Shown here: positions 1 through 9,400 of the stretch, one piece after another | Numbering within the stretch: position 1 is the stretch's first letter | Layout: each line of letters begins with the position of its first letter | Assembly (NCBI GenBank): GCA_019242435.1 | Contig: JAFAVN010000468.1 | Location: 1-9,932 of the forward strand | Direction: 5' to 3' | DNA: 9,932 nucleotides | DNA from: Verrucomicrobiota bacterium | Lineage (GTDB): Bacteria; Verrucomicrobiota; Verrucomicrobiia; Chthoniobacterales; JAFAMB01 | Notes under the pieces: model-generated | Seen by the model: the letters and a program-made list of their open reading frames with translations, nothing else | What the model was told of the DNA's origin: nothing | Database searches by the model: none | Position numbers and translations under genes: made by a program

Positions 1-117
1 CGGCAGTTTATTACCGGCTGGCACCGCGTTTACTGGGGCCGACAAGCCCGGCGGGGCACCCGGATACGGCACAAGAAACGGAAACATAATCCAAAGGTTC
101 GTTGAACATCCTCCTCT
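1..117. other. Left-edge fragment, no identifiable gene
   Basis: All three forward frames are open from the window edge for a short way. One stops at TAA 87-89, one at TGA 103-105, and one at TAG 131-133, overlapping the start of fabD by 16 bases. In many bacteria fabH lies just before fabD. The third frame (LLPAGTAFTGAD near its start) has only a vague, gapped resemblance to a FabH C-terminus, too weak to call. No Shine-Dalgarno sequence is visible before fabD; the bases just upstream (TCCTCC at about 110-115) are instead the complement of one. Confidence 0.3.
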
Positions 118-1050
118 ATGGCCGGACGAATAGGACTGCTTTTTTCGGGGCAAGGCGCGCAACAAGTGGGGATGGGCAAAGATCTCAGTCAGCAGTACGC
201 AGTAGCGGCCAATTTATTTTCCGAAGCCGACAGCCAACTTCAGCGCCCGGTCAGCCAGATTGCGTTTGAAGGGCCAATCGAGCAACTAACCAAGACCTCC
301 AATTGCCAAGTTGCATTGTACGTACACGGTCTAGCCTTGCTGGCGGTGCTGCGAGAGGAGCTTGATCGGTTTGAGTTCTGCGCGGCTGCCGGGCTATCGC
401 TCGGAGAATTCACCGCTCATGCCGCCGGCGGGACATTCGATTTTTCAACTGGTCTACGATTGGTTGACGCTCGCAGCCGTTTCATGGAAGAAGCCTGCGC
501 TGCGACCGAGGGCGCCATGGCCGCTTTTGTTGGTGGTGAAGAATCGCTGGTCCGAGAGATTGCCAGAGAGAGTGATGTTGACGTGGCAAATTTGAACTCC
601 CCTGGCCAGATCGTCCTTTCCGGAGAAACCCCTAAGATCCTGGCTGCCGTCGCCAGGGCCAAAGAGCGCGGGATCCGGCGCGCCGTTCCGTTGAACGTTG
701 CCGGTGCTTTTCATTCCAGGTTAATGGAGTCTGCTCGAACCCGGCTTCTGCCGCTCCTCCAATCCAGCGACTTGCGGTCACCAACAGTAGAAGTGATTGC
801 TAACGTCACGGCCGCATTCGCTAAAGAGCCGGACGAGATCCGGCGAACTCTGGCGGACCAAGTGACCGGATCGGTACGCTGGGTGGAGACGATCAATTAT
901 TTACTGGATAAAGTCGGCTGCGATCTCCTGATTGAACTCGGTCCGGGACAGGTTCTGGCGGGATTGGTCGCCCGGATCCGCAAAGGAACAAAAGTGATTT
1001 CGATCGAGAACGTTGAAACTCTGCGAGAGTCGCTTGCGGCAATTCGGTAG
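118..1050 (+). CDS. fabD: Malonyl-CoA:ACP transacylase (FabD)
   Basis: This cytoplasmic enzyme moves the malonyl group from coenzyme A to the thiol of acyl carrier protein, giving malonyl-ACP for type II fatty-acid elongation. The 310-residue length is normal for the family and the protein is complete. Seen in the sequence: an N-terminal GQGAQ loop (residues 11-15), the nucleophile elbow GLSLGE with the catalytic serine at 94, the substrate-carboxylate arginine at 119 (RSRFMEEA), the catalytic histidine at 199 in GAFHSRLM, a conserved-type glutamine at 248, and ELGPGQVL near the C-terminus. The elbow has leucine where many relatives have histidine (GHSLGE); this variant is also known in some Gram-positive FabD proteins and should not abolish activity. 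The ATG at 118 is chosen because the GQGAQ motif begins 10 residues later, as usual. Ribosome binding is not obvious. The expected fabG/acpP neighbours do not follow; a repeat begins at the stop codon. Confidence 0.95.
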   Translation: MAGRIGLLFSGQGAQQVGMGKDLSQQYAVAANLFSEADSQLQRPVSQIAFEGPIEQLTKTSNCQVALYVHGLALLAVLREELDRFEFCAAAGLSLGEFTAHAAGGTFDFSTGLRLVDARSRFMEEACAATEGAMAAFVGGEESLVREIARESDVDVANLNSPGQIVLSGETPKILAAVARAKERGIRRAVPLNVAGAFHSRLMESARTRLLPLLQSSDLRSPTVEVIANVTAAFAKEPDEIRRTLADQVTGSVRWVETINYLLDKVGCDLLIELGPGQVLAGLVARIRKGTKVISIENVETLRESLAAIR

Positions 1051-1082
1051 AATTTCGTATTTCGAATTTTGTATTTCGAATG
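1050..1082 (+). repeat. Left copy of a 33-bp TTCGAA-rich inverted repeat
   Basis: The repeat begins with the G of the fabD TAG stop codon and is AT-rich with three TTCG blocks, ending TATTTCGAATG. It pairs with the reverse complement of 1691-1723 at 28 of 33 positions. It also contains two copies of the self-complementary TTCGAA (1061-1066 and 1075-1080), so it can fold on its own. No T run follows, so it does not look like a standard intrinsic terminator, although it sits where the fabD terminator would be expected. Confidence 0.6.
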
Positions 1083-1218
1083 TGGATGTTCTCTGCCGCA
1101 GCGTTCAAATAACCGGCATTTTAAGTTCGAGCTTCTAAATTCTCTGCCCATTATTACAACGATAAATTATTATGATAGAACCCATTGCAACCTTCATATC
1201 GAATGTTACTAAATCTTC

Positions 1219-1658
1219 ATGCCTGCTAAATCCTTTGAAGACCTAATAGTCTGGCAGAAAGCACATGAATTCGTGCTTTCAATTTACGGCACGACTAAAT
1301 CCTTCCCTGAGAGCGAGCTCTTCGGCTTGATTTCACAAATGCGAAGAGCGGCGTATTGGTTCCGGGGAATATTGCAGAAGCATTCAAGAAGCGTAGCCGA
1401 GCCGATAAACCGCGCAACCTGAACATCTCCCAAGGTTCACTATCCGAATCTCAATATTGCCTGATCCTCTCTCGCGACCTGCAGTATGCTCGAACCGGAA
1501 GCTTACGGATCAACCTTGACGATGTCGCAAAACTCTTGGAACGCTACATGCAAGCCATGGACCGCACCCCCCAAAGCACGCATCATCAGCCCCCATTAGC
1601 TAGAGCTACCTGGGGTTATTACACGAAGCGGAGTGCTTCAACGGCACGTGCTAAATAA
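1219..1658 (+). pseudogene. Four-helix-bundle (S23/TIGR02436-like) protein, broken by a -1 frameshift
   Basis: The first 45 codons read MPAKSFEDLIVWQKAHEFVL and on to SQMRRAA, the typical start of the small S23-like four-helix-bundle family. This family was named from intervening sequences in 23S rRNA genes, is often free-standing in Verrucomicrobia and Bacteroidetes, and is structurally related to the Avd protein of diversity-generating retroelements. After RRAA (ending at 1353) the frame goes out of register. The family's next block is found one frame away, starting at GTA 1353-1355: VLVPGNIAEAFKKRS, then ADKPRNLNISQGSL, then CLILSRDLQYA and a LLERYMQAM helix. Restoring one base gives about 146 residues, longer than the usual 115-130, so the C-terminal tail after about residue 117 may be readthrough. 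No slippery heptamer is visible. Candidate -10-like boxes (TATGAT 1171-1176, TACTAA 1207-1212) are weak, and no ribosome site is clear. Its cellular role is unknown. Confidence 0.75.
1591..1620 (+). terminator. Possible hairpin terminator at the end of the four-helix-bundle gene
   Basis: CCCCA (1591-1595) pairs with TGGGG (1611-1615), and inside them TAGC (1597-1600) pairs with GCTA (1605-1608) around a TAGA loop, with a small internal bulge. TTATT follows. The T run is interrupted, so termination would be weak. The hairpin lies inside the overlong C-terminal tail of the shifted reading frame, which fits the idea that the original gene ended before it. Confidence 0.3.
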
Positions 1659-1690
1659 ACCGTGTTTCATGGGACGACAGCCCAACCGGT

Positions 1691-1723
1691 CATTCGAAAT
1701 TCTAAATTCGATATTCAAAATTC
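1691..1723 (-). repeat. Right copy of a 33-bp TTCGAA-rich inverted repeat
   Basis: This is the inverted partner of 1050-1082. Read on the plus strand it begins CATTCGAAATTCTAAATTCG. Within it TCGAA and TTCGA can form a short stem. The five mismatches to the left copy are spread along its length. It ends 32 bases before the stop of the convergent kinase gene. Confidence 0.6.
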
Positions 1724-1755
1724 ACCCCCTCACCTCAAAAGCCGCCCCGCCTCTC

Positions 1756-3453
1756 CTAAGCCGTCCCCCGCAACGCCTCCTCCACCGTTCGTTTCAGCTG
1801 CTGTGGCGAGAACGGCTTGGTCAGATGGGTATGAAACCCTGCGGCCCGGCTTCGGGCGACATCGGTCTCGGCGCCGAAACCACTGAGAGCAATCGCTGGG
1901 AACTCGTACCCGGCCCTGCGCAGCTTTAGCAGAAGCTCGTCACCTCGGCCGTCGGGTAGTCCAATATCGCAAAGCAGCAGGTCAAAACACTGTTGTTCGA
2001 CACACTGGCAGGCAACCTCGATACTGGCAGCAACGGTGACATCGTACCCGGCGCGCCCAAGATAATTTCGTAACGCCTCGGCGGTGTCATTGTGATCATC
2101 CACCAATAGGATTTGATGCCGCTTCGGCCCATTTTGATTCCAGTCCGGCGCTGGCGCCATCTGCGCTCCAGCGTCGCTTCGCCCGGTCCCTGATTCTCCG
2201 AGAATATTTGGCAGTTCTATCACGAACCTTGAACCTCGTTGAGGGCCCTCGCTGCTGGCTGATATTTTCCCGCCATGCAATTCTACAATCGCCTTAGAGA
2301 CAGCGAGTCCTAAGCCTAGCCCGCCGGACCGCCCGGATTCAACCTGCTCAAATGGATCGAAGATCCTCGGCAATGCTTCCGGAGCAATGCCGATACCGGT
2401 ATCGATTACCTCAACCCGTAACCAACCTTGCTCGGGGTTTATGACTCGCACCGTCACCCTCCCGTGGGGAGGAGTGAATTTCACTGCGTTCTGAACCAAA
2501 TTCCAGAAGACCTGACTGATCCGGGCGGCGTCAACGCGGACGGTAGGGTCAGCCGCTTTAAGCTCGCGATGAACAGTCAAATTTTTAGCGGAAAGGTCCT
2601 CGGCACAAATACTCAGAGCGGAATCGATGAGCGGCCGGATGTCCGCTGAATCTAAAGTTAAACTTAACTTCCCTTGGCTGATTCGGGCCACATCGAGCAA
2701 ATCGTCAATCAACCTTGCTTCCACCTGGACGTTGTATGCGATGCTTTCCAAATCTTTGCGGGCGTCTGGCGGCAGTCGCTCATCCTTGCTCAACATCGAA
2801 GCCGAAAACAGGATCGGCGTCAGCGGCATGCGCAATTCATGGCTCAGCATTGCCAGGAACCGATCTTTGGAGCTATTCGCTGCTTCGGCTTCCGCGCGCG
2901 CGGCTTCCGCGCGCGCCAGTCGAGACTGGATTTCCGCCTGTTGCTTGAGTTGCTCCGTTTTCTTGTAAAGGTCGACGAAGAACGAAACTTTCGCCCGCAA
3001 AATCTCCGGTACAATCGGCGCTAAAATATAATCAATCGCACCTAACGAATACCCTCGCGCCAAATGAACCTCGGAGTAATTCACCGCGCTGATAAAGATG
3101 ATCGGAGTCAGTTCGGAATTCTGTCGTTGACGGATCAGCACCGCGGTTTCGAACCCGTCCATTCCCGGCATATTGACGTCGAGCACAATCACCGCGAAGT
3201 CGCGTTGTAAAAGCAGGCGCAACGCTTCTGACCCCGATCGTGCCAACACCAGGTTTTGCCCGAGTTCGGCCAGGATTGTTTCTAAGGCCAACAGCTTGTC
3301 CTCCCGATCGTCGACCAGAAGAATGTCAGCGCGATCGTCAGGGCTCGTTGAGTCGCTGCGCACCTGGTTTCCCGGTTGCGGATTTTCGGCGGCACACGTA
3401 AGAGCACCCAAGTTCACTAAATTTTTTGAACGCTCGTGGTTTTGAGAGCCCAT
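1756..3453 (-). CDS. Hybrid histidine kinase, receiver-HisKA-HATPase-receiver
   Basis: A cytoplasmic two-component kinase of 565 residues with no membrane segment. Numbered from the ATG at 3453: receiver about 42-160 with aspartate pocket VDDRED and phospho-acceptor D92 (VIVLDVNMPGMDG); a charged Ala/Glu-rich coiled linker about 162-195; HisKA with SHELRMPL and phospho-acceptor H205; HATPase with N box NLVQNAVKF (N322), DTGIGIAP, FDPFEQ and GGLGLGLA; then a C-terminal receiver about 445-562 with D496 (LLCDIGLPDG) and K546 (TKPF). The first receiver has alanine (A145, ILAPIVPEIL) where the conserved lysine is expected, a variant I recall from related sensor kinases. The ATG lies 8 bases after the upstream kinase's TGA, so co-translation is likely. 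A TTG at 3475-3477 would add 8 residues and overlap the upstream gene by 16 bases; ATG is preferred. The N-terminal receiver could take phosphate from the upstream kinase, making this protein a relay step. No output domain is present. Confidence 0.93.
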   Translation of the reverse strand: MGSQNHERSKNLVNLGALTCAAENPQPGNQVRSDSTSPDDRADILLVDDREDKLLALETILAELGQNLVLARSGSEALRLLLQRDFAVIVLDVNMPGMDGFETAVLIRQRQNSELTPIIFISAVNYSEVHLARGYSLGAIDYILAPIVPEILRAKVSFFVDLYKKTEQLKQQAEIQSRLARAEAARAEAEAANSSKDRFLAMLSHELRMPLTPILFSASMLSKDERLPPDARKDLESIAYNVQVEARLIDDLLDVARISQGKLSLTLDSADIRPLIDSALSICAEDLSAKNLTVHRELKAADPTVRVDAARISQVFWNLVQNAVKFTPPHGRVTVRVINPEQGWLRVEVIDTGIGIAPEALPRIFDPFEQVESGRSGGLGLGLAVSKAIVELHGGKISASSEGPQRGSRFVIELPNILGESGTGRSDAGAQMAPAPDWNQNGPKRHQILLVDDHNDTAEALRNYLGRAGYDVTVAASIEVACQCVEQQCFDLLLCDIGLPDGRGDELLLKLRRAGYEFPAIALSGFGAETDVARSRAAGFHTHLTKPFSPQQLKRTVEEALRGTA

Positions 3454-3461
3454 CTTTGTTC

Positions 3462-6400
3462 TCAGCGATGTAGCCAAAGACGTAAAACCGATAGCAATTG
3501 TTCTACGTCAACCGGTTTCGACAGATAATCCGAACAGCCTGCTTCCAAGCACTTTTCGCGATCACCTTTCATGGCCTTGGCTGTCAAGGCAACGATAGGC
3601 AGCGATTTATAGCGTTCCTGGGAGCGAATGGCTTGCGTCACCTTGTAACCATCCATTTCCGGCAGCATGATATCCATTAACGCGATATCAACGTCGGGTT
3701 CTGCTTGCAGCTTTGACAATGCTTCCGGCCCGCTCTCGCCGGGAATCACATGCATCCCGTAGCGCTCGAGCACGCTGGTCATGGCAAACAGGTTTCGGAT
3801 ATCGTCGTCCACCAACAAGGCTTTGCGCCCGCTCAATAACGCTTGATCGCTATGCAGACTCCTCAACAACTCCAATTGGTGGTCCGATAGATCCGCAACA
3901 TGCGTATGCAACCTGAGTGTGACCTGATCCAGCAAGCGTTCAGGTGATCTGACATCTTTCAGTATAATCGACCGGGCCACTTGGTGCAGATGCGCCTCTT
4001 CTTCGTCCGATAATTCTTTACTAGTGAAGACAACGGTCGATAAATCGCGATATCTCGGTTCGCGACAGATCTCTTCCAGAAGTTGATACCCGGAGATCCG
4101 CCCGGGTAACCGCAAGTCAAGGAGTAGGCAATCGAATTCTTGGACTCCCAGCAGTTCCCGCGCTCGTTCGGCATCGCCCACCGTGGTAATCTGTACTTTC
4201 GGGCTTCCAACCAACTCTGCAATGCTCAGCTGTTGCGCCGGTTCGTCTTCGAGGATCAAGAGCTTTTTCATCGGCCGTTCGATGAACCGCTTCAAATCAT
4301 TCAGAATTCCCTCAATCTCATCACGCGAGACCGGTTTAATGCAGTACCGGAGGCAACCCAACCTCAAGCCGCGCTGTGCTTCATCGCTGGCTGAGATTGC
4401 CGCTACCGGAATATGGCGGCTTCCAAGGTCGGATTTGAGCCGATCCAGCAAGCGCCATCCGTCAAGATGCGGCAACCCGATATCAAGCAGGACCATGTCT
4501 GGCTGAAACTCCCGAATCAGACTGAGGGCGCTGTATCCATCTGGCGCCAACACGCATTTCATGCCGAGGCCGCGGATGACCTCACAGGCGAATGAGCCGA
4601 ACTCCCGGTCGTCCTCCGCCATCAAACAGATGTGATCCCCGGGGTGAATATTGTAACGGTCATCCGTAGCAGCAGCCGTCATTTCACCGATTGAAACCGA
4701 TTCCTTCGTCAACTCGGCCGATTCATATTCGGCGAGAATTGTTAGCGCGACGTCCGCCGGTTGGATTTGGTAGTTGCTCTCGACCTGGTGTACCGGCTGG
4801 CGAACCGGTAGATAAATCGTAAAAGTACTGCCCTCTCCCGCGGCGCTGTTAAGAGTAATCTCGCCTCCAAGCAGCCGGGCAATCTCGCGGCTGATAGCCA
4901 ATCCTAATCCAGTACCTCCGTATCGGCGGCTGGTTGAGCCATCAGCTTGCTGAAACGCTTCGAACACAATCCCATGTTTTTCTGCGGGAATCCCAATCCC
5001 CGTATCAATCACGTGGAAAGCGATAACGTCCGAATCTATGCCCAAAGTCGAATGATTCGAACTCCAGCCGGACACAGCCGGCATAATCTTCAGCACGACA
5101 CCGCCGCGCTCAGTGAATTTGAAGGCATTGGATAACAGGTTCTTCAACACCTGTTGAAGCCGCTGGCTGTCGGTGTGCATAGCTCCCGGCAAGCCTGGCT
5201 GCATATCGATCGTGAACGAGAGATTCTTGCTTTGGGCTACCGGCCGGAAGGTGCGTTCAACCGAGCGACAGACTTCAGTCAAGATGATCGGGCGGACATC
5301 CAAGGTAACGGTACCCGATTCGATCTTAGACAAGTCGAGAATGTCGTTGATCAGCCGAAGCAAGTCTTTGCCCGACCCTTGAATGGTTTTCGCAAATTCC
5401 ACCTGGCGCGCAGTCAGATTACCGTCATGGTTCAACGCCAGTTGGTCCGCCAGAATCAACAAGCTATTCAGCGGAGTTCGCAGTTCATGGCTCATGTTTG
5501 CCAGGAACTCACTCTTGAACCGGCTAGTAGTTGCGAGCTGTTCCGCTTTTTCCTCCAACGCTTGCCGGGCCTGTTCGACTTCGCGATTCTTGCGTTCGAC
5601 CTCAGCGTTTTGTTCAAACAATTGCCGTGCTTTTTCTTCCAGCTCCAGATTCGTCTTCTGCAGCTCGAGTTGCCGGCTCTGCAGTTCGTTGGTTAAGGAT
5701 TGCGATTGCTTCAACAAGTCTTCTGTCAACGAGTTCGCTTCAATCGTGTTCAGCACGATTCCAATACTTTCCGTTAGCTGGCTGAGAAAGGTCTGGTGGG
5801 TTGAGTCGAATCTCTGGAAACTGGCCAGCTCGATCACCGCCTTCACCTGGTCTTCAAATACGACCGGCAAAATGATGATGTTATTGGGCGCCGCCTCGAT
5901 AAGCCCGGAGGAGATGGTCGCGCAACGCCCGGGAATATCGGTAAGCAGAATCCGCTGCTTTTCCCGGACTGCTTGCCCGACCAGGGTTTCTCCTGGTAAA
6001 AGCTCTGTCTTATCGCCCGCCTTCTCCCGAACGGCATACCCGGCCAGCAGTTTGATTCTTACGCTGTCTTCGCCGCTGGCGGCTCCTGAGCCATGCTGCA
6101 CCAGATAAAATACTCCTTGCTGCGCGCCCACCACCGACGCGAGCTCGGAAAGAATCATCCGCCCGACAGCCATTAAGTCGCGTTGCCCCTGCAACATCCG
6201 GGTGAAATTCGCTAAATTGGTTTTCAACCAATCTTGTTCGCTATTTTTCAACGTCGTGTCTCGCAGGTTGCGGATCATTTCATTGATGGTGTCCTTCAAC
6301 TGAGCCACTTCACCTTGCGCCTCGACTGTGATGGAGCGGGTCAAGTCACCCTCGGTCACCGCCGTAGCCACATCCGAGATCGCCCGCAATTGAGTGGTCA

Positions 6401-9400
6401 GAGTTGCCGCTAACTGGTTCACGTTACTGTTCAGGTCACGCCAGGTGCCGGCTGCGCCCGGTACGTGCGATTGTCCGCCCAACTTGCCTTCGGTACCCAC
6501 CTCACGCGCCACCGTGGTGACCTGCTCGGCAAATGTAGCCAGCGTATCGATCATGCTGTTGATCGTGTCGGCTAGCTCGGCAATCTCACCTTTTGCTTCC
6601 ACCAGCAGCTTTCGCTTCAGGTCTCCTTGCGCCACCGCCGTGACCACCTTTGCAATACCGCGCACCTGGTTGGTCAGGTTGCTACCCATGAAATTCACGC
6701 TGTCGGTTAAATCCCGCCAGGTGCCCGATACACCTTCCACTTTTGCCTGGCCGCCCAGTTTGCCTTCGGTACCAACTTCGCGCGCTACCCGGGTCACTTC
6801 CGAGGCAAACGAATTCAGTTGATCCACCATCGTGTTGACAGTGTTTTTCAACTCTAGAATCTCGCCCTTAACATCCACTGTGATTTTCTTGGAAAGATCA
6901 CCAGTCGCCACGGCAGTGGTGACCGCCGCGATGTTGCGCACCTGATTGGTCAGGTTGCCCGCCATGAAATTGACGCTATCGGTCAAGTCCTTCCAGGTAC
7001 CCGATACCCCGCGGACATTGGCTTGACCGCCTAACCGGCCTTCGCTACCCACCTCGCGCGCCACCCGGGTTACCTCGGAGGCAAACGATCCGAGCTGATC
7101 CACCATCGTGTTAATGGTGTTCTTCAACTCCAGGATCTCACCGCGTACATCGACAGTAATCTTTCGGGACAGATCACCTCTTGCCACTGCGGTCGTCACG
7201 CCGGCGATATTACGCACCTGGTCGGTCAGGTTGCTCGCCATGAAGTTGACGTTGTCGGTCAGGTCCTTCCAAGTACCAGCCACGCCCCGCACCTGTGCCT
7301 GGCCGCCCAGTTTACCCTCGGTACCCACCTCGCGCGCCACCCGGGTCACTTCGGATGCGAACGAACTCAGCTGATCCACCATCGTGTTGATGGTGTTCTT
7401 CAACTCCAGGATTTCACCTTTAACATCCACCGCAATCTTCTTGGAAAGATCACCTTTAGCGACTGCGGTGGTTACCTCCGCAATGTTACGCACCTGGGCC
7501 GTAAGGTTACCCGCCATCGAGTTAACGCTGTCCGTCAGATCTTTCCAGGTACCCGCCACGCCCCGCACATCCGCTTGCCCACCCAGTTTCCCTTCCGTAC
7601 CAACTTCCCGAGCAACCCGGGTCACTTCCGAAGCGAAAGAGCTGAGCTGGTCGACCATGGTGTTAATGGTATCTTTCAGCTCGAGTATCTCCCCCCGGAC
7701 CTGGACCGTGATTTTCTTCGACAGATCACCTTTAGCGACTGCCGTGGTGACGTCGGCAATGTTACGCACCTGAGCGGTAAGGTTGCCAGCCATCAAGTTG
7801 ACGTTATCCGTCAGATCTTTCCAGGTACCGGACACTCCTTCCACTTTGGCCTGGCCGCCCAATTTTCCTTCCGTACCCACCTCGCGCGCCACCCGAGTCA
7901 CTTCCGACGCAAACGACCCCAGTTGGTCCACCATGGTGTTAATCGTGTTCTTTAATTCAAGAATCTCCCCTTTAACGTCGACCGTGATCTTCTTCGCGAG
8001 ATCGCCGTTCGCCACCGCGGTAGTAACCTCGGCAATATTCCGGACCTGGGCCGTCAGGTTACCCGCCATGAAGTTCACGCTGTCGGTCAGGTCTTTCCAG
8101 GTACCGGCTACCCCGTGCACATAGGCTTGGCCCCCCAGCTTCCCCTCCGTACCCACCTCGCGCGCCACCCGCGTCACTTCCGAAGCAAACGAGTTCAACT
8201 GGTCCACCATGGTGTTGATGGTGTCCTTTAGCTCCAGAATCTCGCCGCGTACGTCGACCGTGATTTTCTTTGACAAATCCCCGTTCGCGACCGCAGTTGT
8301 CACTCCCGCGATGTTCCGCATCTGGCTGGTCAAATTGCTGGCCATCAGGTTCACACCATCAGTCAGATCCTTCCAGGTGCCTGACACACCCTCGACTTTC
8401 GCCTGACCGCCGAGCCGTCCCTCGGTTCCCACCTCGCGCGCTACCCGGGTCACTTCCGAGGCAAACGATCTTAATTGGTCCACCATCGTGTTGATGGTGT
8501 CTTTCAGTTCAAGAAACTCCCCTTTAACATCCACCGTGATCTTCTTCGCCAGATCACCGTTCGCCACGGCGGTGGTTACCGCGGCAATATTGCGCACCTG
8601 GCTGGTCAGATTGCTAGCCATCAGGTTGACGTTATCCGTCAGATCTTTCCAGGTACCGGCAACGGCACGCACATTCGCTTGACCGCCCAGCTTGCCGTCT
8701 GTACCTACCTCGCGCGCTACCCGGGTCACTTCCGAAGCGAACGAACTTAGCTGGTTGACCATCGTGTTCACTGTCCGGGCAGTCCGTAGGAACTCGCCCT
8801 GGAGCGGCCGCCCATCAATTTCCAACGCCATGGTTTGTGACAAATCCCCCGTCGCCACACTACCTATCACCCGCGCCATCTCACTCGTCGGCTGGACCAG
8901 ATCCGCGATCAGATCATTGATCAAGTCCACCGAGTCCGCCCACTTCCCGCCAACCTCACCCAGAGATGCATGCTGATGGATGCGGCCTTCGCGTCCCACC
9001 AGATGCCGGAGCCGGGAAAGTTCCGTCGCCATCCGCTTATTCAACGCCACCACCCGATTAAACCGGTCCGCTACCTTCCCTGCTGTCCCTCCCCAGTCTA
9101 ATGGGAGCCGGACAGAAAAATCTCCGCGCTCAAATGCGTCCAAGGCGATCAACAACGCTTTCGTATCCACCGCCGCTTGCCGGAGCTGCGCCACCTCGCG
9201 CACTGACGATTCGTTGCCGACCACAATATCATTGAAAGTGTCCGCCACTTTCCTGGCTGTACCGTTCCAATGGAGCGGCAACCGTACCGTGTAATCTCCC
9301 GCCTTTAATTTCGTCAGCGCATTCAGCAATGCGCGTGAATCCGGATTACGACTGGAAAAGAGAGGTTTTGCGGAATCGGCGGCCGATCGCACTCGACGCC

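Larger units (their letters stand above)
1050..1723. mobile_element. Putative inverted-repeat-bounded insertion carrying a four-helix-bundle gene
   Basis: A 674-base segment is bounded by imperfect 33-base inverted repeats (1050-1082 and 1691-1723, 28 of 33 positions complementary). Inside are an AT-rich leader (1083-1218) and a broken four-helix-bundle gene (1219-1658). No transposase is present, so if it moves it would need a partner in trans, as MITE-like elements do. The left end coincides with the last base of the fabD stop codon, leaving no native spacer. I could not identify a clear target-site duplication. The alternative is that these TTCGAA-rich blocks are ordinary intergenic repeats scattered through the genome. 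The mobile interpretation is inference. Confidence 0.35.

Noticed and set aside
1219..1658. A 23S rRNA intervening sequence (the classic location of S23-like genes)
   Set aside because: The flanking DNA is fabD on one side and a kinase gene on the other; no rRNA-like sequence is visible.
1633..1929. Plus-strand frames crossing the right inverted repeat (1633-1929, 1662-1886)
   Set aside because: They run antisense into the C-terminal receiver of the second kinase and show no recognisable motif.
3451..3477. TTG at 3475-3477 as start of the second kinase
   Set aside because: It adds only 8 residues and overlaps the upstream gene; the ATG at 3453-3451 with an 8-base gap is the simpler start. 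The TTG is not excluded.
6387..8594. Regular repeats considered as a CRISPR array or direct-repeat mobile element
   Set aside because: The period of 276 bp is in frame, has no short identical repeats with unique spacers, and encodes HAMP modules throughout.
5154..8976. Several long open frames on the plus strand opposite the giant kinase (for example 5154-5696, 5383-6108, 6394-6822, 7384-7773)
   Set aside because: They are antisense to a strongly supported coding region, repeat with the 276-bp period, and show Ser/Arg/Thr-rich low-information proteins with no known motif; they are shadows of the repeat array.
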